From JAGVSZ01 sp019137045 (GTDB lineage: Bacteria > Pseudomonadota > Gammaproteobacteria > Burkholderiales > SG8-39): a stretch of 64,000 nucleotides of DNA. The stretch is taken from NCBI GenBank assembly GCA_046347635.1, contig JAXMFT010000004.1, positions 62,001-126,000 of the forward strand. Reading direction: 5' to 3'. The notes beneath the pieces were generated by a model, which had not been told where the DNA came from, made no database searches, and saw nothing but the letters and a program-made list of their open reading frames with translations. How positions within the stretch are numbered: the first letter of the stretch is position 1; every line of letters begins with the position of its first letter. Positions 8,938 through 16,943 of this stretch are shown here, one piece after another. The translations under genes and the position numbers were made by a program.

Positions 8938-9307
8938 CACGAACGTGCTCGTCCGGCTGGTGACACGTGACGACGTGAAGCAGGTAGCCGCAGCCGAGGC
9001 GTTCGTCGCGAACGGCGCCTGGGTTCCGCACCTCGCGCTTGCCGAGGCCACGTGGGTACTGTCGACGGTCTACGAGCAGGGGCACCCGGCGATCGCAACC
9101 GCGGTCGAGATGCTGCTGAACCACAAGGACCTGACGCTCGAGGCGGCGGAGGTCGTCTCCGGCGCGCTAGCGCGCTTCCGCGAGCGGCCAGCGCTCGGCT
9201 TCTCGGACTGCCTCATGCTCGAAGTGGCGCGCAAGGCAGGCCACCTGCCGCTCGGAACGTTCGATCGCGGTCTCGGCAGGCTCGAAGGGACCGAACGACT
9301 GGCGTAG
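8924..9307 (+). CDS. vapC: PIN-domain toxin (VapC-like)
   Basis: The 127-residue product has the PIN-domain acidic constellation: Asp in VDTNVLVRL (residue 5), Glu in LALAEATW (about residue 42), Asp in GFSDCLM (about 95) and Asp in TFDRGL (about 113). PIN toxins are magnesium-dependent RNases, often acting on tRNA. Length is typical of VapC. It overlaps the upstream antitoxin gene, and together they form a complete type II module. Confidence 0.85.
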   Translation: MRAVDTNVLVRLVTRDDVKQVAAAEAFVANGAWVPHLALAEATWVLSTVYEQGHPAIATAVEMLLNHKDLTLEAAEVVSGALARFRERPALGFSDCLMLEVARKAGHLPLGTFDRGLGRLEGTERLA

Positions 9308-9396
9308 CGCCGGACCGGGGCGGCAGAAGCGCCCGCTCTCCAGACACGCCGCACGCTCGCGCTCGCTGAACGCCTTGCCCGGCGCGGCGGTGGCCC

Positions 9397-9930
9397 ATGG
9401 CTGACGTGCCAGCCGTCGAACTCCAGATTCTCGCGGGCGGCGCGATCACGGGCCCGATGAACGCGCTCGCCGCGCGGTTCGGGAAAGCCTCCGGCCATAG
9501 GCTCGTCATTCGCTTCGGCACCACGCCGGAGCTCGTCAAGCTCGCCACGACCGGCGGTCCGTTCGACCTCGGCGTCACGCCGCGGGATGTGCACAAGGAC
9601 GCCGCCGGTCGAACCGCGTTCGTGCCCGGGCCAACCCTCGACATCGCCCGCGTCGGACTCGGTGTCGCGGTCCGCTCCGGGGCGGCGAGGCCCGACATCG
9701 CCACGCCCGAGGCGCTGAAACGGACGCTGCTCGCGGCGAAATCGATTGCCACGATCCCGGCGAGCGCCGGCGGCGCCGCGACCTTCCGGGCGCTGGACCT
9801 GCTCGGGGTGAGCGGCGCGGTGCGAGCGAAGTCCAGAGCATCTCCGGACCGGCGCAGCTCGTCGAGGTCGTTGCGAAGGGCGAGGCGGAGCTCGGGGTGT
9901 TCCTGCAGAACGTGCTGACCGCGCCCGGCC
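9397..9930 (+). pseudogene. Remnant of a periplasmic substrate-binding protein (ModA-like)
   Basis: From ATG at 9397 the protein reads as a substrate-binding fold without a signal peptide: ELQILAGGAITGPMNALAAR, RLVIRFGTTPEL, and FDLGVTPRDV. At about 9829 the frame is lost; skipping one base restores the family pattern VQSISGPAQLVEVVAKGEAE and LGVFLQNVLTAPG. Homology stops at about 9925-9930, where the sequence meets the tail of a LysR fragment on the other strand. The last third of the gene is missing. The sequence resembles molybdate-type binding proteins of the 'extracellular solute-binding, PBP type 2' group. It is not functional as it stands. Confidence 0.7.
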
Positions 9931-10110
9931 TGCCGCGAAAACGGCGCGGAGCTCGAATGGTTCCATCTGCCAGTCGGCCAGCACTTGCACGAGCGCGCCG
10001 CTTGCGAGCTCCGAACGGACGTTCCAAAGGCCCACTACTGCAATGCCTAGGCTGACGACGGAGGCAGCAATGGCGCCCTGGTTCACGGAAGTGGTCGTTG
10101 ACGTCCCTGG
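9931..10110 (-). pseudogene. Remnant of a LysR-type regulator, C-terminal part
   Basis: On the minus strand the sequence NQGAIAASVVSLGIAVVG, then ASGALVQVLADWQMEP and FELRAVFAAGR, matches the end of LysR effector domains ('GLGIA-L---LV---L--G-LV-VL-DW'). A one-base shift upstream joins it to VNDHF, the strand that normally precedes this region. There is no DNA-binding domain and no start. It meets the truncated binding-protein gene tail to tail at about 9930, which suggests a deletion or recombination joint. Confidence 0.5.
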
Positions 10111-10234
10111 ACGCGGTGTACGGCGGATCGTCGGGATCGGCGCATAGCGCAGCCGTACGCGAAGCGGAGCGCTGATCCCGACAGCTGCGCGAGATGATCC
10201 AGTGGGATCGGATTCTCTCCGCGGTCAACTTCGG

Positions 10235-10909
10235 TCACACGCCGACGAACTCCTTGCCCCTGTTGGCGGCCACGAAGCCGTTGAATACTTCGTTCACCTG
10301 GCCCCACGTTCTCGACCTCTTCATGTTGCCGAGCCAGCGCTGGACGTTCGGATAGGCGGCGAAGTCGCAGCCGATGAGCTCCCCGATCGAAACCAACGAG
10401 GAGCCGAAATAGTCGGCGATGGTGAGCTCGCCGCCGCAGAGATATTGGTTCCTGGGTCCGATCCAGTGATCGTTGAGCACCGGTAGCCAGCGCCTGGCGC
10501 CTTGCTGTCCCCAGGCGATGGCGCCGGCGTGCGCCTCGTCGCTACGGCGCTTGTGGTGCGGGAAGATCTGCGCATAGATCAGCCCGTAGCCGAAGTCGCG
10601 ATAGAACTGGGTATTGAGCCAGTCCATCATCTCGTTCACTCTGGCGCGCCTCTTCAGATCCTTCGGGTAGCACGGCAGGTCGTACTTGTCGGCGAGATAC
10701 TTCAGGATCGCCGAGGCCTCGGTCAGGCGCAAATCGCCGTCCTCGAGCATCGGCACCAGCCGGCTGGGATTGAGCGAGGCGTACGGCTCCTGGTGGTGCG
10801 CGCCTTTGAGGATGTCGACCATCTCCTCATCGCACTTGATGTTGTGCTCCGCGATGAGCAGCCGCACAGGGCGGCTCGCGGTGGAAACTGGGTGCATGTA
10901 GAGCTTCAT
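10235..10909 (-). CDS. Glutathione S-transferase family protein
   Basis: The 224-residue protein has the N-terminal thioredoxin-like domain (MKLYMHPVSTASRPVRLLI, then SRLVPMLEDGDLRLTEASAI with the cis-Pro and the Glu-Ser glutathione contact) and an all-helical C-terminal domain (about 90-215) with LTIADYFGSS, the conserved N-cap Asp motif. Ser or Thr near residue 9-11 is the likely catalytic residue, as in theta-class enzymes. The reaction would be conjugation or glutathione-dependent isomerisation or dehalogenation; the substrate is unknown. It lies 47 bases after the cupin gene on the same strand and GC is lower than around it. Confidence 0.8.
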   Translation of the reverse strand: MKLYMHPVSTASRPVRLLIAEHNIKCDEEMVDILKGAHHQEPYASLNPSRLVPMLEDGDLRLTEASAILKYLADKYDLPCYPKDLKRRARVNEMMDWLNTQFYRDFGYGLIYAQIFPHHKRRSDEAHAGAIAWGQQGARRWLPVLNDHWIGPRNQYLCGGELTIADYFGSSLVSIGELIGCDFAAYPNVQRWLGNMKRSRTWGQVNEVFNGFVAANRGKEFVGV

Positions 10910-10956
10910 CGTTCTATCTCCTGGGCAGGACTTTCTTCTGGCGACCGGCGCTGCGA

Positions 10957-11397
10957 TCAGACGGCGACGGTTAGGCCATGACGCGCGCCGACGCCGACGA
11001 GTTTCGCCAGATCCGGCTCGACCGGTGAAATCTCGCGATGGATTTCAGCAAACATCCGTGAGGCTCCCAGCCTAGCGGTCATTGAAACCATCTTGCCACC
11101 GCCTTTCCCGAACCGGAACCAGTGCGTCGTGCCAGCCGGAAGGTGCACGAGCGTACCCGGGACAGCGACGAAACTGTCCTTTTCGATGCCGAATTCGATT
11201 TCACCACTGGCGACGTAGAAGGACTCGTCCCACGGATGATTGTGGGGCGGCGGGCCGCTGCCTTCCGGCCCCTCCTGGAGAAAGATTTCGTACCCGGCGG
11301 TCGACTCGCCGGATGCCAGCACGGTGATGTGCTCGCCTACGACGTTGAGCGCACGCGGGTAGTCCTGCGGAGTGACGACAAACGGCTTCGGCTTCAT
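10957..11397 (-). CDS. Cupin-domain protein
   Basis: The 146-residue single cupin shows the first motif as PPPHNHPWDESFYVASGEIE (about residues 50-69), with two His and a Glu as metal ligands, and the second as VHLPAGTTHWFRF (about 88-100), with the fourth ligand His. Small cupins of this type can be dioxygenases, isomerases or binding proteins; the substrate cannot be told. It is divergent from the LysR gene at 11532 and followed by the GST gene, so a LysR-controlled cupin-GST unit is likely. Confidence 0.75.
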   Translation of the reverse strand: MKPKPFVVTPQDYPRALNVVGEHITVLASGESTAGYEIFLQEGPEGSGPPPHNHPWDESFYVASGEIEFGIEKDSFVAVPGTLVHLPAGTTHWFRFGKGGGKMVSMTARLGASRMFAEIHREISPVEPDLAKLVGVGARHGLTVAV

Positions 11398-11531
11398 CTG
11401 CGACCTCCGTTTCCGGGTTGGGTCCGTCGCCGGGACGATTCTCGGCTACCGGACGAGCGCATTTGATCAGTTGCGTAGAAGGAAATAAACCGTCAGAATC
11501 GCGATTTACTATATACTTTTCTAAAATAATC
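11398..11531. promoter_or_regulatory. AT-rich divergent promoter region of cupin-GST and LysR
   Basis: The 134 bases between the divergent cupin and LysR genes turn AT-rich near the LysR start, with TATACT at 11512-11517 as a plus-strand -10 candidate and further A/T runs to the ATG. No good -35 sits 17 bases upstream, as expected of an activator-dependent or repressed LysR promoter. This is the natural place for the LysR operator, but I could not single out one T-N11-A site. Confidence 0.4.
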
Positions 11532-12455
11532 ATGGCGATCGACATTGCAGCAGGGATGCGGGTGTTCACCGCGGTGGTTGAGGCCGAGAGCTTTGCCGGC
11601 GCGGCGGAAAAGCTCGACCTATCGCGAGGGATGGCTACTCGTTACGTCGCTCAACTCGAGGCGCATCTGGGCGTGAGGCTGCTCAATCGGACCACGCGCA
11701 GCCTGTCACTTACCGAGGCGGGCACCGATTTCTACCAGCGCGCGACTCAGATCATCAACCTGATCGAGGACGCCGAAGGCGCCGTCGCGCAGGCGGCCTC
11801 GATCCCTCGAGGGACCCTGCGCGTGACGACCCCATCGATCTTCGGGTCCCGCCACCTGGACCGCGCCATCTCCGAGTACGTCGCGCGCCACCCGGGCGTA
11901 GAGGTCGACCTCTCGATGACCGAACGGCTGGTCGACCTGGTCGACGAGGGGTTCGACCTTGCCGTTCGCCTCGCGACGAAGGAGCTGGCGGCCGGGCTCA
12001 TTGCGCGGCGGATTGCCCCGGTGCGCATGGCGGCATGTGCGTCGCCCGCGTACCTCGAGCGGCACGGCGCTCCGAAATCGCCCGAAGAGCTCGTCGGTCA
12101 CAACTGTCTCTTCTACGCGCATTCGAGCTACCGGAACGACTGGCGCTTCAAGCGCAGGGGCGCGACGCGGACAGTCCGGGTCTCAGGCAATTTCCGCAGC
12201 AACAGCGGCGACGTGCTGATGAACGCGGCCATCGAAGGTCTGGGCGTCATATACGAGCCGACCTTCTTGACGTACGAGGCGCTGAGGCAGAAGCAGCTGG
12301 TACGCGTGCTTCCCGACTGGGAGGCCGAAGAGTTTTCTCTGTTCGCGGTCTATCCCAACCGCAAGTTCTTGCCCCCCAAAGTGCGCAGCTTCATCGATTT
12401 TCTTGCGGAGCGTTTCGGCCCTGAACCATTCTGGGATGCCGAGCTGAAGCGGTAG
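11532..12455 (+). CDS. LysR-family transcriptional regulator
   Basis: The 307-residue regulator has an N-terminal winged helix-turn-helix (FTAVVEAESFAGAAEKLDLS, then VRLLNRTTRSLSLTEAG at about residues 40-56) and an effector domain from about residue 90 (RGTLRVTTPSIFGSRHL), ending with LVRVLPDWEAEEFSLFAVYP. It is of the group often found beside GST, quinone reductase and cupin genes. I start it at ATG 11532, after the AT-rich promoter. It probably regulates the divergent cupin and GST genes and itself. Confidence 0.85.
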   Translation: MAIDIAAGMRVFTAVVEAESFAGAAEKLDLSRGMATRYVAQLEAHLGVRLLNRTTRSLSLTEAGTDFYQRATQIINLIEDAEGAVAQAASIPRGTLRVTTPSIFGSRHLDRAISEYVARHPGVEVDLSMTERLVDLVDEGFDLAVRLATKELAAGLIARRIAPVRMAACASPAYLERHGAPKSPEELVGHNCLFYAHSSYRNDWRFKRRGATRTVRVSGNFRSNSGDVLMNAAIEGLGVIYEPTFLTYEALRQKQLVRVLPDWEAEEFSLFAVYPNRKFLPPKVRSFIDFLAERFGPEPFWDAELKR

Positions 12456-12785
12456 TGATGACGAAGAAGACGGAAAGCGCAGCGACGAACACCCCCACAG
12501 ACGTCAACCAGTAACACCGCGGGCGAGGACGAGCTTTGTACGTCTGGATCTGCGGCTGTCTTGCCGGCCGCACGCTGGCGAGCGACCAAGCCGGCAGCCG
12601 ATCGACGTCCTCAATGCGGTTGCTCAGTAGGTGTCACCTCTTGGCCGAATCCTGCCGTCGACGATGGCGCGAATAGGCGCAAGACTGGCTGAGTACCGCG
12701 CCGACGGCCGCGGTCACATCTTGGTCACAGACGCGCTGCTAACGATCGATCGCGTTGGAAAACGCTTCGGTTCGTCGCCAGGCGT
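12456..12785. other. Intergenic region, possible ABC ATPase fragment
   Basis: No complete gene lies in these 330 bases between the LysR stop and the HMG-CoA-lyase-like stop. At about 12729-12776 the plus strand would encode TDALLTIDRVGKRFG, which resembles the first strand of nitrate/sulfonate-type ABC ATPases. Nothing of the Walker motifs follows, so this is at best a relic. With the fragments at 9.4-10.1 kb it brackets the lower-GC GST-cupin-LysR segment. Confidence 0.3.
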
Positions 12786-13706
12786 TCAGCGCAGCTGCGG
12801 GGGGAGCGGATGGAGATCGGTGCTCTTCCCCGCCTTCATCACCTGGCCGGGCACGTCGTGGCCGACGAGCGCCGGCAGGCCGCGCGCGGCGGCGATGAGC
12901 CTGTCGAGATCGACGCCGGTGTCGTGGCCCATCTGGTGCAGCATGTGCACGAGGTCCTCGGTGCAGACGTTGCCGGTCGCGCCGGGCGCGAACGGGCAGC
13001 CGCCGAGCCCGCCGAGCGACGACTCGTAGTGCGTGATCCCGGCCTCCAGGCCGGACAGCACGTTCGCGAGCCCCATGCCGCGGGTGTTGTGCAGGTGGAG
13101 CGCGAACTCGTATTCGGGGAAACGCGCGCGCACCTCGCTGCACACGTCGCGGACCTGGCGCGGATCGCCCATGCCGACCGTGTCGGCGAGCACGATCGAG
13201 CCGACGCCGAGGCCGACCAGGCGATCGACGAATCGGAGGATGCGGTCGAGCGGCTGATAGCCCTCGAAGGGGCAGCCGAAGGTGGTCGCCATCCCGCACG
13301 CGACCTTCACGCCGGTGCCGTCGAGCGCGCGCATGATCTCCGCGAAGCCGGCGAACGACTCCTCGGTCGAGCGGCGCACGTTCGCCCGGTTGTGGCTCTC
13401 GGACACCGAGAGCACGAGCACGATCTCGTCCACCCGCGCGGCCGCCGCGCGCTCGGCGCCGCGCGGGTTGGCGACCAGCGCGACGTATCCCACCGCCGGG
13501 TGGCGCCGGATGCCGGCCATCACCGCCTCCGCGTCGGCGAGCGCCGGCACCGCCTTGGGCGACACGAAGGACGTGACCTCGATCTTGTGCAGCCCCGTCT
13601 CCGACAGGCGGTCGACGAGCACGATCTTCTCCTCGGTCGGGATGAAGCGCGGCTCGATCTGGAAGCCGTCGCGGGTCACCACTTCGTGGACGTAGAGGCG
13701 GGTCAT
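12786..13706 (-). CDS. Hydroxymethylglutaryl-CoA lyase-like protein
   Basis: The 306-residue TIM-barrel protein belongs to the HMGL-like family of DRE-TIM metallolyases. It carries the N-terminal VTRDGFQIEPRFIPTEEK (the DR-F-Q motif with the metal Asp), ADTVGMGDP, the metal-binding LHLHNTRGMG, and GLGGCPFAPGATGN, which holds the catalytic Cys of HMG-CoA lyases. The reaction is cleavage of a 3-hydroxyacyl-CoA to acetyl-CoA and a keto acid. True leucine-pathway genes (mvd, mcc) are absent nearby, so the substrate may be another 3-hydroxy-3-alkylglutaryl-type CoA. It follows the SDR gene by 11 bases and probably shares its transcript. Confidence 0.85.
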   Translation of the reverse strand: MTRLYVHEVVTRDGFQIEPRFIPTEEKIVLVDRLSETGLHKIEVTSFVSPKAVPALADAEAVMAGIRRHPAVGYVALVANPRGAERAAAARVDEIVLVLSVSESHNRANVRRSTEESFAGFAEIMRALDGTGVKVACGMATTFGCPFEGYQPLDRILRFVDRLVGLGVGSIVLADTVGMGDPRQVRDVCSEVRARFPEYEFALHLHNTRGMGLANVLSGLEAGITHYESSLGGLGGCPFAPGATGNVCTEDLVHMLHQMGHDTGVDLDRLIAAARGLPALVGHDVPGQVMKAGKSTDLHPLPPQLR

Positions 13707-13717
13707 CGCGAGTGCAT

Positions 13718-14464
13718 TCAGTAGGTCGCACGCCCGCCGGAGATGTCGAACACGCCGCCGGTCGAGAACGCGCAGTCCTCCGAGGCGAGCCAGCACACGA
13801 GCGCGGCGATCTCCTCGACCTTGACGAAGCGGCTCAGCGGGATCTTCGACAGCATGTAGTCGATGTGCTGCTGGCTGATCTGATCGAAGATCGCGGTCCT
13901 GGCCGCCGCGGGGGTCACGCAGTTGACGAGCACGCCGGTCTGCGCGAGCTCCTTCCCGAGGCTCTTGGTGAGCGCGATCACGCCCGCCTTGGACGCCGAG
14001 TAGGCGCAGGCGTTCGGGTTGCCTTCCTTGCCCGCGATCGACGCGATGTTGACGATGCGGCCGTACTTCGCCTTCGTCATCTGCGGCGCGACCGCGCGGC
14101 AGGCGAGGAACGTGCCGGTGAGGTTGACCCTCAGCACCCTCTCCCACTCCTCGACCGGGTAGTCGACGGTCGGCACCGTCATCCCGGCGATGCCGGCGTT
14201 GTTGACCAGCACGTCGATGCGGCCGAGGTCGCGCACCGCGGCCGCGGTCGCTTGTGCGATCGCGGCCGCGTCGGTCACGTCGACCGCGGCGCCGCTCGCC
14301 GAACGCGACAGCGCGCCGAGCGTCCGGTCGAGCTGCGCAGGGTCGCGGTCCCAGATGCGCACGGTGGCGCCCGAGTCGAGCAGCCGTCTGACGATCGCGA
14401 GGCCGATGCCCTGCGCGCCGCCGGTGACGACGGCCGTGCGGCCCTTGAAGTCCAGCTGGTTCAC
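13718..14464 (-). CDS. Short-chain dehydrogenase/reductase
   Basis: The 248-residue classical SDR shows the cofactor motif TGGAQGIG (residues 15-22), NNAGIAG, the catalytic Ser in NIASIAGKEG, and YSASK with catalytic Tyr and Lys. Asp at the end of the second beta strand (RIWDRDP) suggests NAD rather than NADP. It is the first gene of a two-gene unit with the HMG-CoA-lyase-like gene, so it likely oxidises a hydroxy acid or alcohol in the same catabolic route. A minus-strand TATAAT at 14500-14495 lies 31 bases before the ATG. Confidence 0.85.
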   Translation of the reverse strand: MNQLDFKGRTAVVTGGAQGIGLAIVRRLLDSGATVRIWDRDPAQLDRTLGALSRSASGAAVDVTDAAAIAQATAAAVRDLGRIDVLVNNAGIAGMTVPTVDYPVEEWERVLRVNLTGTFLACRAVAPQMTKAKYGRIVNIASIAGKEGNPNACAYSASKAGVIALTKSLGKELAQTGVLVNCVTPAAARTAIFDQISQQHIDYMLSKIPLSRFVKVEEIAALVCWLASEDCAFSTGGVFDISGGRATY

Positions 14465-14494
14465 TTGCGACTCCGCGCGGTCGGGACGCCGGAA

Positions 14495-14500
14495 TTATAC
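14495..14500 (-). promoter_or_regulatory. -10 element TATAAT for the SDR-lyase unit
   Basis: A perfect minus-strand TATAAT is 30 bases upstream of the SDR start codon. The region 17 bases further up has no recognisable -35, so the promoter may need an activator. It is the only AT-rich hexamer in the 148-base upstream gap. Confidence 0.4.
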
Positions 14501-14612
14501 GGAGGCCGTCCGCCCGCGGATCGGTCCGCGCCGGCAGGGCAGGCGCGAGCGGGGCGCGCCTGCTTACAGCGGCTCCTGCGGCACGGAAGCTCGGGCGCGT
14601 CGGAGCAGCGCT

Positions 14613-15332
14613 CTAACGGCGTGCCGACCTCGCGGCGCGCAGCGCGCCACGGCGCGCGAGCTTGCGCAGCCCGGCCGTCAGGGTCCTCACGTTGACGACC
14701 CGCAGCGCCCCGATGCAGCGCTTCCGGTGCGCCTCCACGTCGAGCAGGCGCTGGGCGGCATCGCCCAGCGCGCGGTCGATGATTTCCCCGTAGGCGTCGC
14801 GCGCGAGCGCGGCCCCCGCCGTCGCGTCCGCGAGGCCCCAGCCTTCGACCATGAAGGCGAGGTCGATGATGTCGCGACTCAGCACCGCGTCGTCACCCCA
14901 GCGGTCGGCGTTCGCAAGCAGCTTCTCGGCGAAGCAGTCGACGTGGCTCAGGCAGGGAACGCCGAGCACCGCGCCCGCGAGCTCGATGCGTCCCTCCAGC
15001 ACGATCTCGAACTTGAGGCGCGACGCGTCGACCTCGAGCACCGTGCGGATGCCGTATCGATCCGCGCGGACCTCGCGGGCGAGCGCGAGCGGGCGTGCCA
15101 CGATCCGCCCGAGCGAACGCTCGGAGACGGTCGACCGCAGGGCGCGATAGCCGGCCAAGTCGGAGCACAGGAAATGGACGTCCCCGGATTCGCGGTACTC
15201 CCCGAGCTCGAGCACGATGCGCGTGCCGCCGCCGAACCAGCACCGGCACGCCTGGAGGAAGCCGCCGTCCAGGGCGCGCAAGGCAGCGACGACCATCGCG
15301 TGCCGCGGCCGCGTCGGCGCCCGCTCAAGCAT
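14613..15332 (-). CDS. Nucleotidyltransferase-fold protein (AbiEii/AbiGii toxin-like)
   Basis: The 239-residue protein contains a minimal nucleotidyltransferase-like signature in its first third: FGGGTRIVLELGEYRESGDV (about residues 33-52), the G-G-x-x-[30]-S-x-D-x-x-F pattern of AbiEii proteins, with the acidic pair in SGDVHF. RDIIDLAFMVEGW (about 160) matches the conserved 'K--RDL-D-' helix of this family. AbiEii toxins nucleotidylate tRNA acceptor stems or GTP and act in type IV toxin-antitoxin and phage abortive systems. It overlaps the end of the upstream gene by 8 bases, so the two are coupled. The call is by motif; the activity is inferred. Confidence 0.6.
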   Translation of the reverse strand: MLERAPTRPRHAMVVAALRALDGGFLQACRCWFGGGTRIVLELGEYRESGDVHFLCSDLAGYRALRSTVSERSLGRIVARPLALAREVRADRYGIRTVLEVDASRLKFEIVLEGRIELAGAVLGVPCLSHVDCFAEKLLANADRWGDDAVLSRDIIDLAFMVEGWGLADATAGAALARDAYGEIIDRALGDAAQRLLDVEAHRKRCIGALRVVNVRTLTAGLRKLARRGALRAARSARR

Positions 15333-15756
15333 TCAGCGTGCCGTTTCCGTACCGCCTGGTGAGTGCGTCGATGAGCGCGCGCTCGCGGTCCGTGAGACGC
15401 GCGCCGTCCACGAAGCGCCAGTTGCGCTCGTAGAGCGCGAGCGCCTCCCGCGCGGGCAGAAAGCGGTCCCTCCGGTTCCAGCAGAGCAGCGTGAGCTCGG
15501 GGTACTCGCGGACGTCGATCACCTCTTCGTCGAGGAACCGCCCGAGTCGGGCCTCGAAGCCCGGCAGCATCAAGGCGTGACGCAGCCGCACCGAGACCGT
15601 CGGGCTGAGCTTGACCTGGCAGAGCACCCGCCCGGCGGCCCGGTCGCGTGCGCGCTGGGCGCGCTGCGCGAGGCGCAGCTGCTCGCGCCGTGGCAGCGGA
15701 TTCCTGCGCGGGCGACCGCGTGGACGAGGCGGGACGGCACGTGGCATGGCGGCCAT
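15325..15756 (-). CDS. Hypothetical basic protein coupled to the nucleotidyltransferase gene
   Basis: This protein of about 143 residues has an Arg/Pro-rich N-terminus (residues 4-45) and a more ordered C-terminal half with LPGFEARLGRFLDEEVIDV and ERNWRFVDGARLTDRERAL. I recognise no family. It lacks the winged helix of AbiEi antitoxins. ATG at 15756 is preferred over ATG 15747 because TTGGAG sits six bases upstream. Its 3' end overlaps the toxin-like gene by 8 bases. Antitoxin order (first gene, small, basic) fits a two-component module, but this is only a context argument. Confidence 0.6.
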   Translation of the reverse strand: MAAMPRAVPPRPRGRPRRNPLPRREQLRLAQRAQRARDRAAGRVLCQVKLSPTVSVRLRHALMLPGFEARLGRFLDEEVIDVREYPELTLLCWNRRDRFLPAREALALYERNWRFVDGARLTDRERALIDALTRRYGNGTLNA

Positions 15757-15923
15757 GATCCGCTCCAAAAGATGCCATGTCAACATAAATATCGGGACCC
15801 TTGGAGCTGCCGCGACCGCGGCGTGCGCCGCGTCGTCGCACGAGCCCAGGGTTCCCCTTCCCGCCGCCGTTGCGCGTGCGATCTGCCAGAATCGGCGCAT
15901 CCCCGACCCGGAGTGTTCGCACG

Positions 15924-16937
15924 ATGCGCGTTTTCCAGATCCAGGACGACTGGGGCATGGACCACCTCCAGCTCGCGACCCGGCCGGAGCCCGCGCCCGG
16001 GCCCGGGCAGGTGCTCATGCGGATGCGGGCCGCCGCGCTCAACTATCGCGACCTGCTGGTGCCGAACCGCGGCTACGGCTCGTTCACCGGCAACCTGCCG
16101 CTGATCCCGCTCTCCGACGGCGTGGGCGAGGTGGTCGAGGTCGGCGCCGGGGTGACGCGGGTGAAGGTCGGCGACCGCGTCTGCCCGTGCTTCCAGCAGG
16201 GCTGGATCGCGGGCGAGGCGGACCTGGAGCGCATCACCCGCACGATGGGCGGCCCGGTCGACGGGACGATGGCCGACCTGGTGTGCCTGCCGGAGTACGG
16301 GGTCGTCAAGGTGCCCGCGTACCTGAGCGACCTCGAGGCGGCGACGCTGCCCTGCGCGGCCCTCACCGCGTGGAGCGCGCTCGTGACCGAGGAGCGCCTC
16401 GGCCCCGGCGCCCGCGTCCTGGTGCAGGGCACCGGCGGCGTGGCGATCTTCGCCGTGCAGATCGCGCGGCTCTTCGGCGCGCACGTCACCGTGATCTCGT
16501 CGAGCGACGAGAAGATCGCGCGGGCGAAGGCGCTCGGCGCCGACGCCGCGATCAACTACCGCACGACCCCGGAGTGGGCGAAGGCCTCGCGCGCGATCAC
16601 CGGCGGGCGCGGGTTCGACCACATCGTCGAGCTCGGCGGCGAGCAGACGCTGCCGCAGTCCCTGCGCTGCATCCGCCCGGGCGGCACGCTGTCGATGATC
16701 GGCGTGGTCTCGGGCGGGACCGCCACCGTGCCGCTCGGCCTGGTGGTCACGCGGCACGTGCGGCTGCAGGGCATCACCGTCGGACACCGCGACGGGTTCG
16801 AGGCGATGCTGCGGGCGTTCGAGCAGCACCAGGTTCGCCCGGTGATCGACCGCACGTTCGATTTCGCGGAGCTGAAGGAGGCCATGGCCTACCTCAAGAG
16901 CGGGGCGCACTTCGGCAAGGTCTGCATCCGGCACTGA
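15924..16937 (+). CDS. Zinc-type alcohol dehydrogenase / quinone-oxidoreductase-like MDR protein
   Basis: The 337-residue medium-chain dehydrogenase has a GroES-like N-terminal domain (ALNYRDLLVPNRGYG, then PLSDGVGEVVEVG) and a Rossmann domain with VLVQGTGGVAIFAVQIARL at about residue 165. The catalytic-zinc Cys of classical alcohol dehydrogenases is replaced in ALNYRD, and the structural-zinc cysteines are absent, so this is a zinc-free NADPH-dependent enoyl or quinone reductase-type member. It is followed after 6 bases by the broken CoA-transferase gene. Confidence 0.8.
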   Translation: MRVFQIQDDWGMDHLQLATRPEPAPGPGQVLMRMRAAALNYRDLLVPNRGYGSFTGNLPLIPLSDGVGEVVEVGAGVTRVKVGDRVCPCFQQGWIAGEADLERITRTMGGPVDGTMADLVCLPEYGVVKVPAYLSDLEAATLPCAALTAWSALVTEERLGPGARVLVQGTGGVAIFAVQIARLFGAHVTVISSSDEKIARAKALGADAAINYRTTPEWAKASRAITGGRGFDHIVELGGEQTLPQSLRCIRPGGTLSMIGVVSGGTATVPLGLVVTRHVRLQGITVGHRDGFEAMLRAFEQHQVRPVIDRTFDFAELKEAMAYLKSGAHFGKVCIRH

Positions 16938-16943
16938 GAGCGC

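Noticed and set aside
9070..10086. A 338-codon minus-strand frame as one gene
   Set aside because: Only its first 50 residues resemble LysR; the rest is antisense of the binding-protein remnant and vapC.
12729..12776. A functional ABC ATPase gene start
   Set aside because: Only about 15 residues resemble the family; Walker motifs are absent and the next gene begins at once on the other strand.
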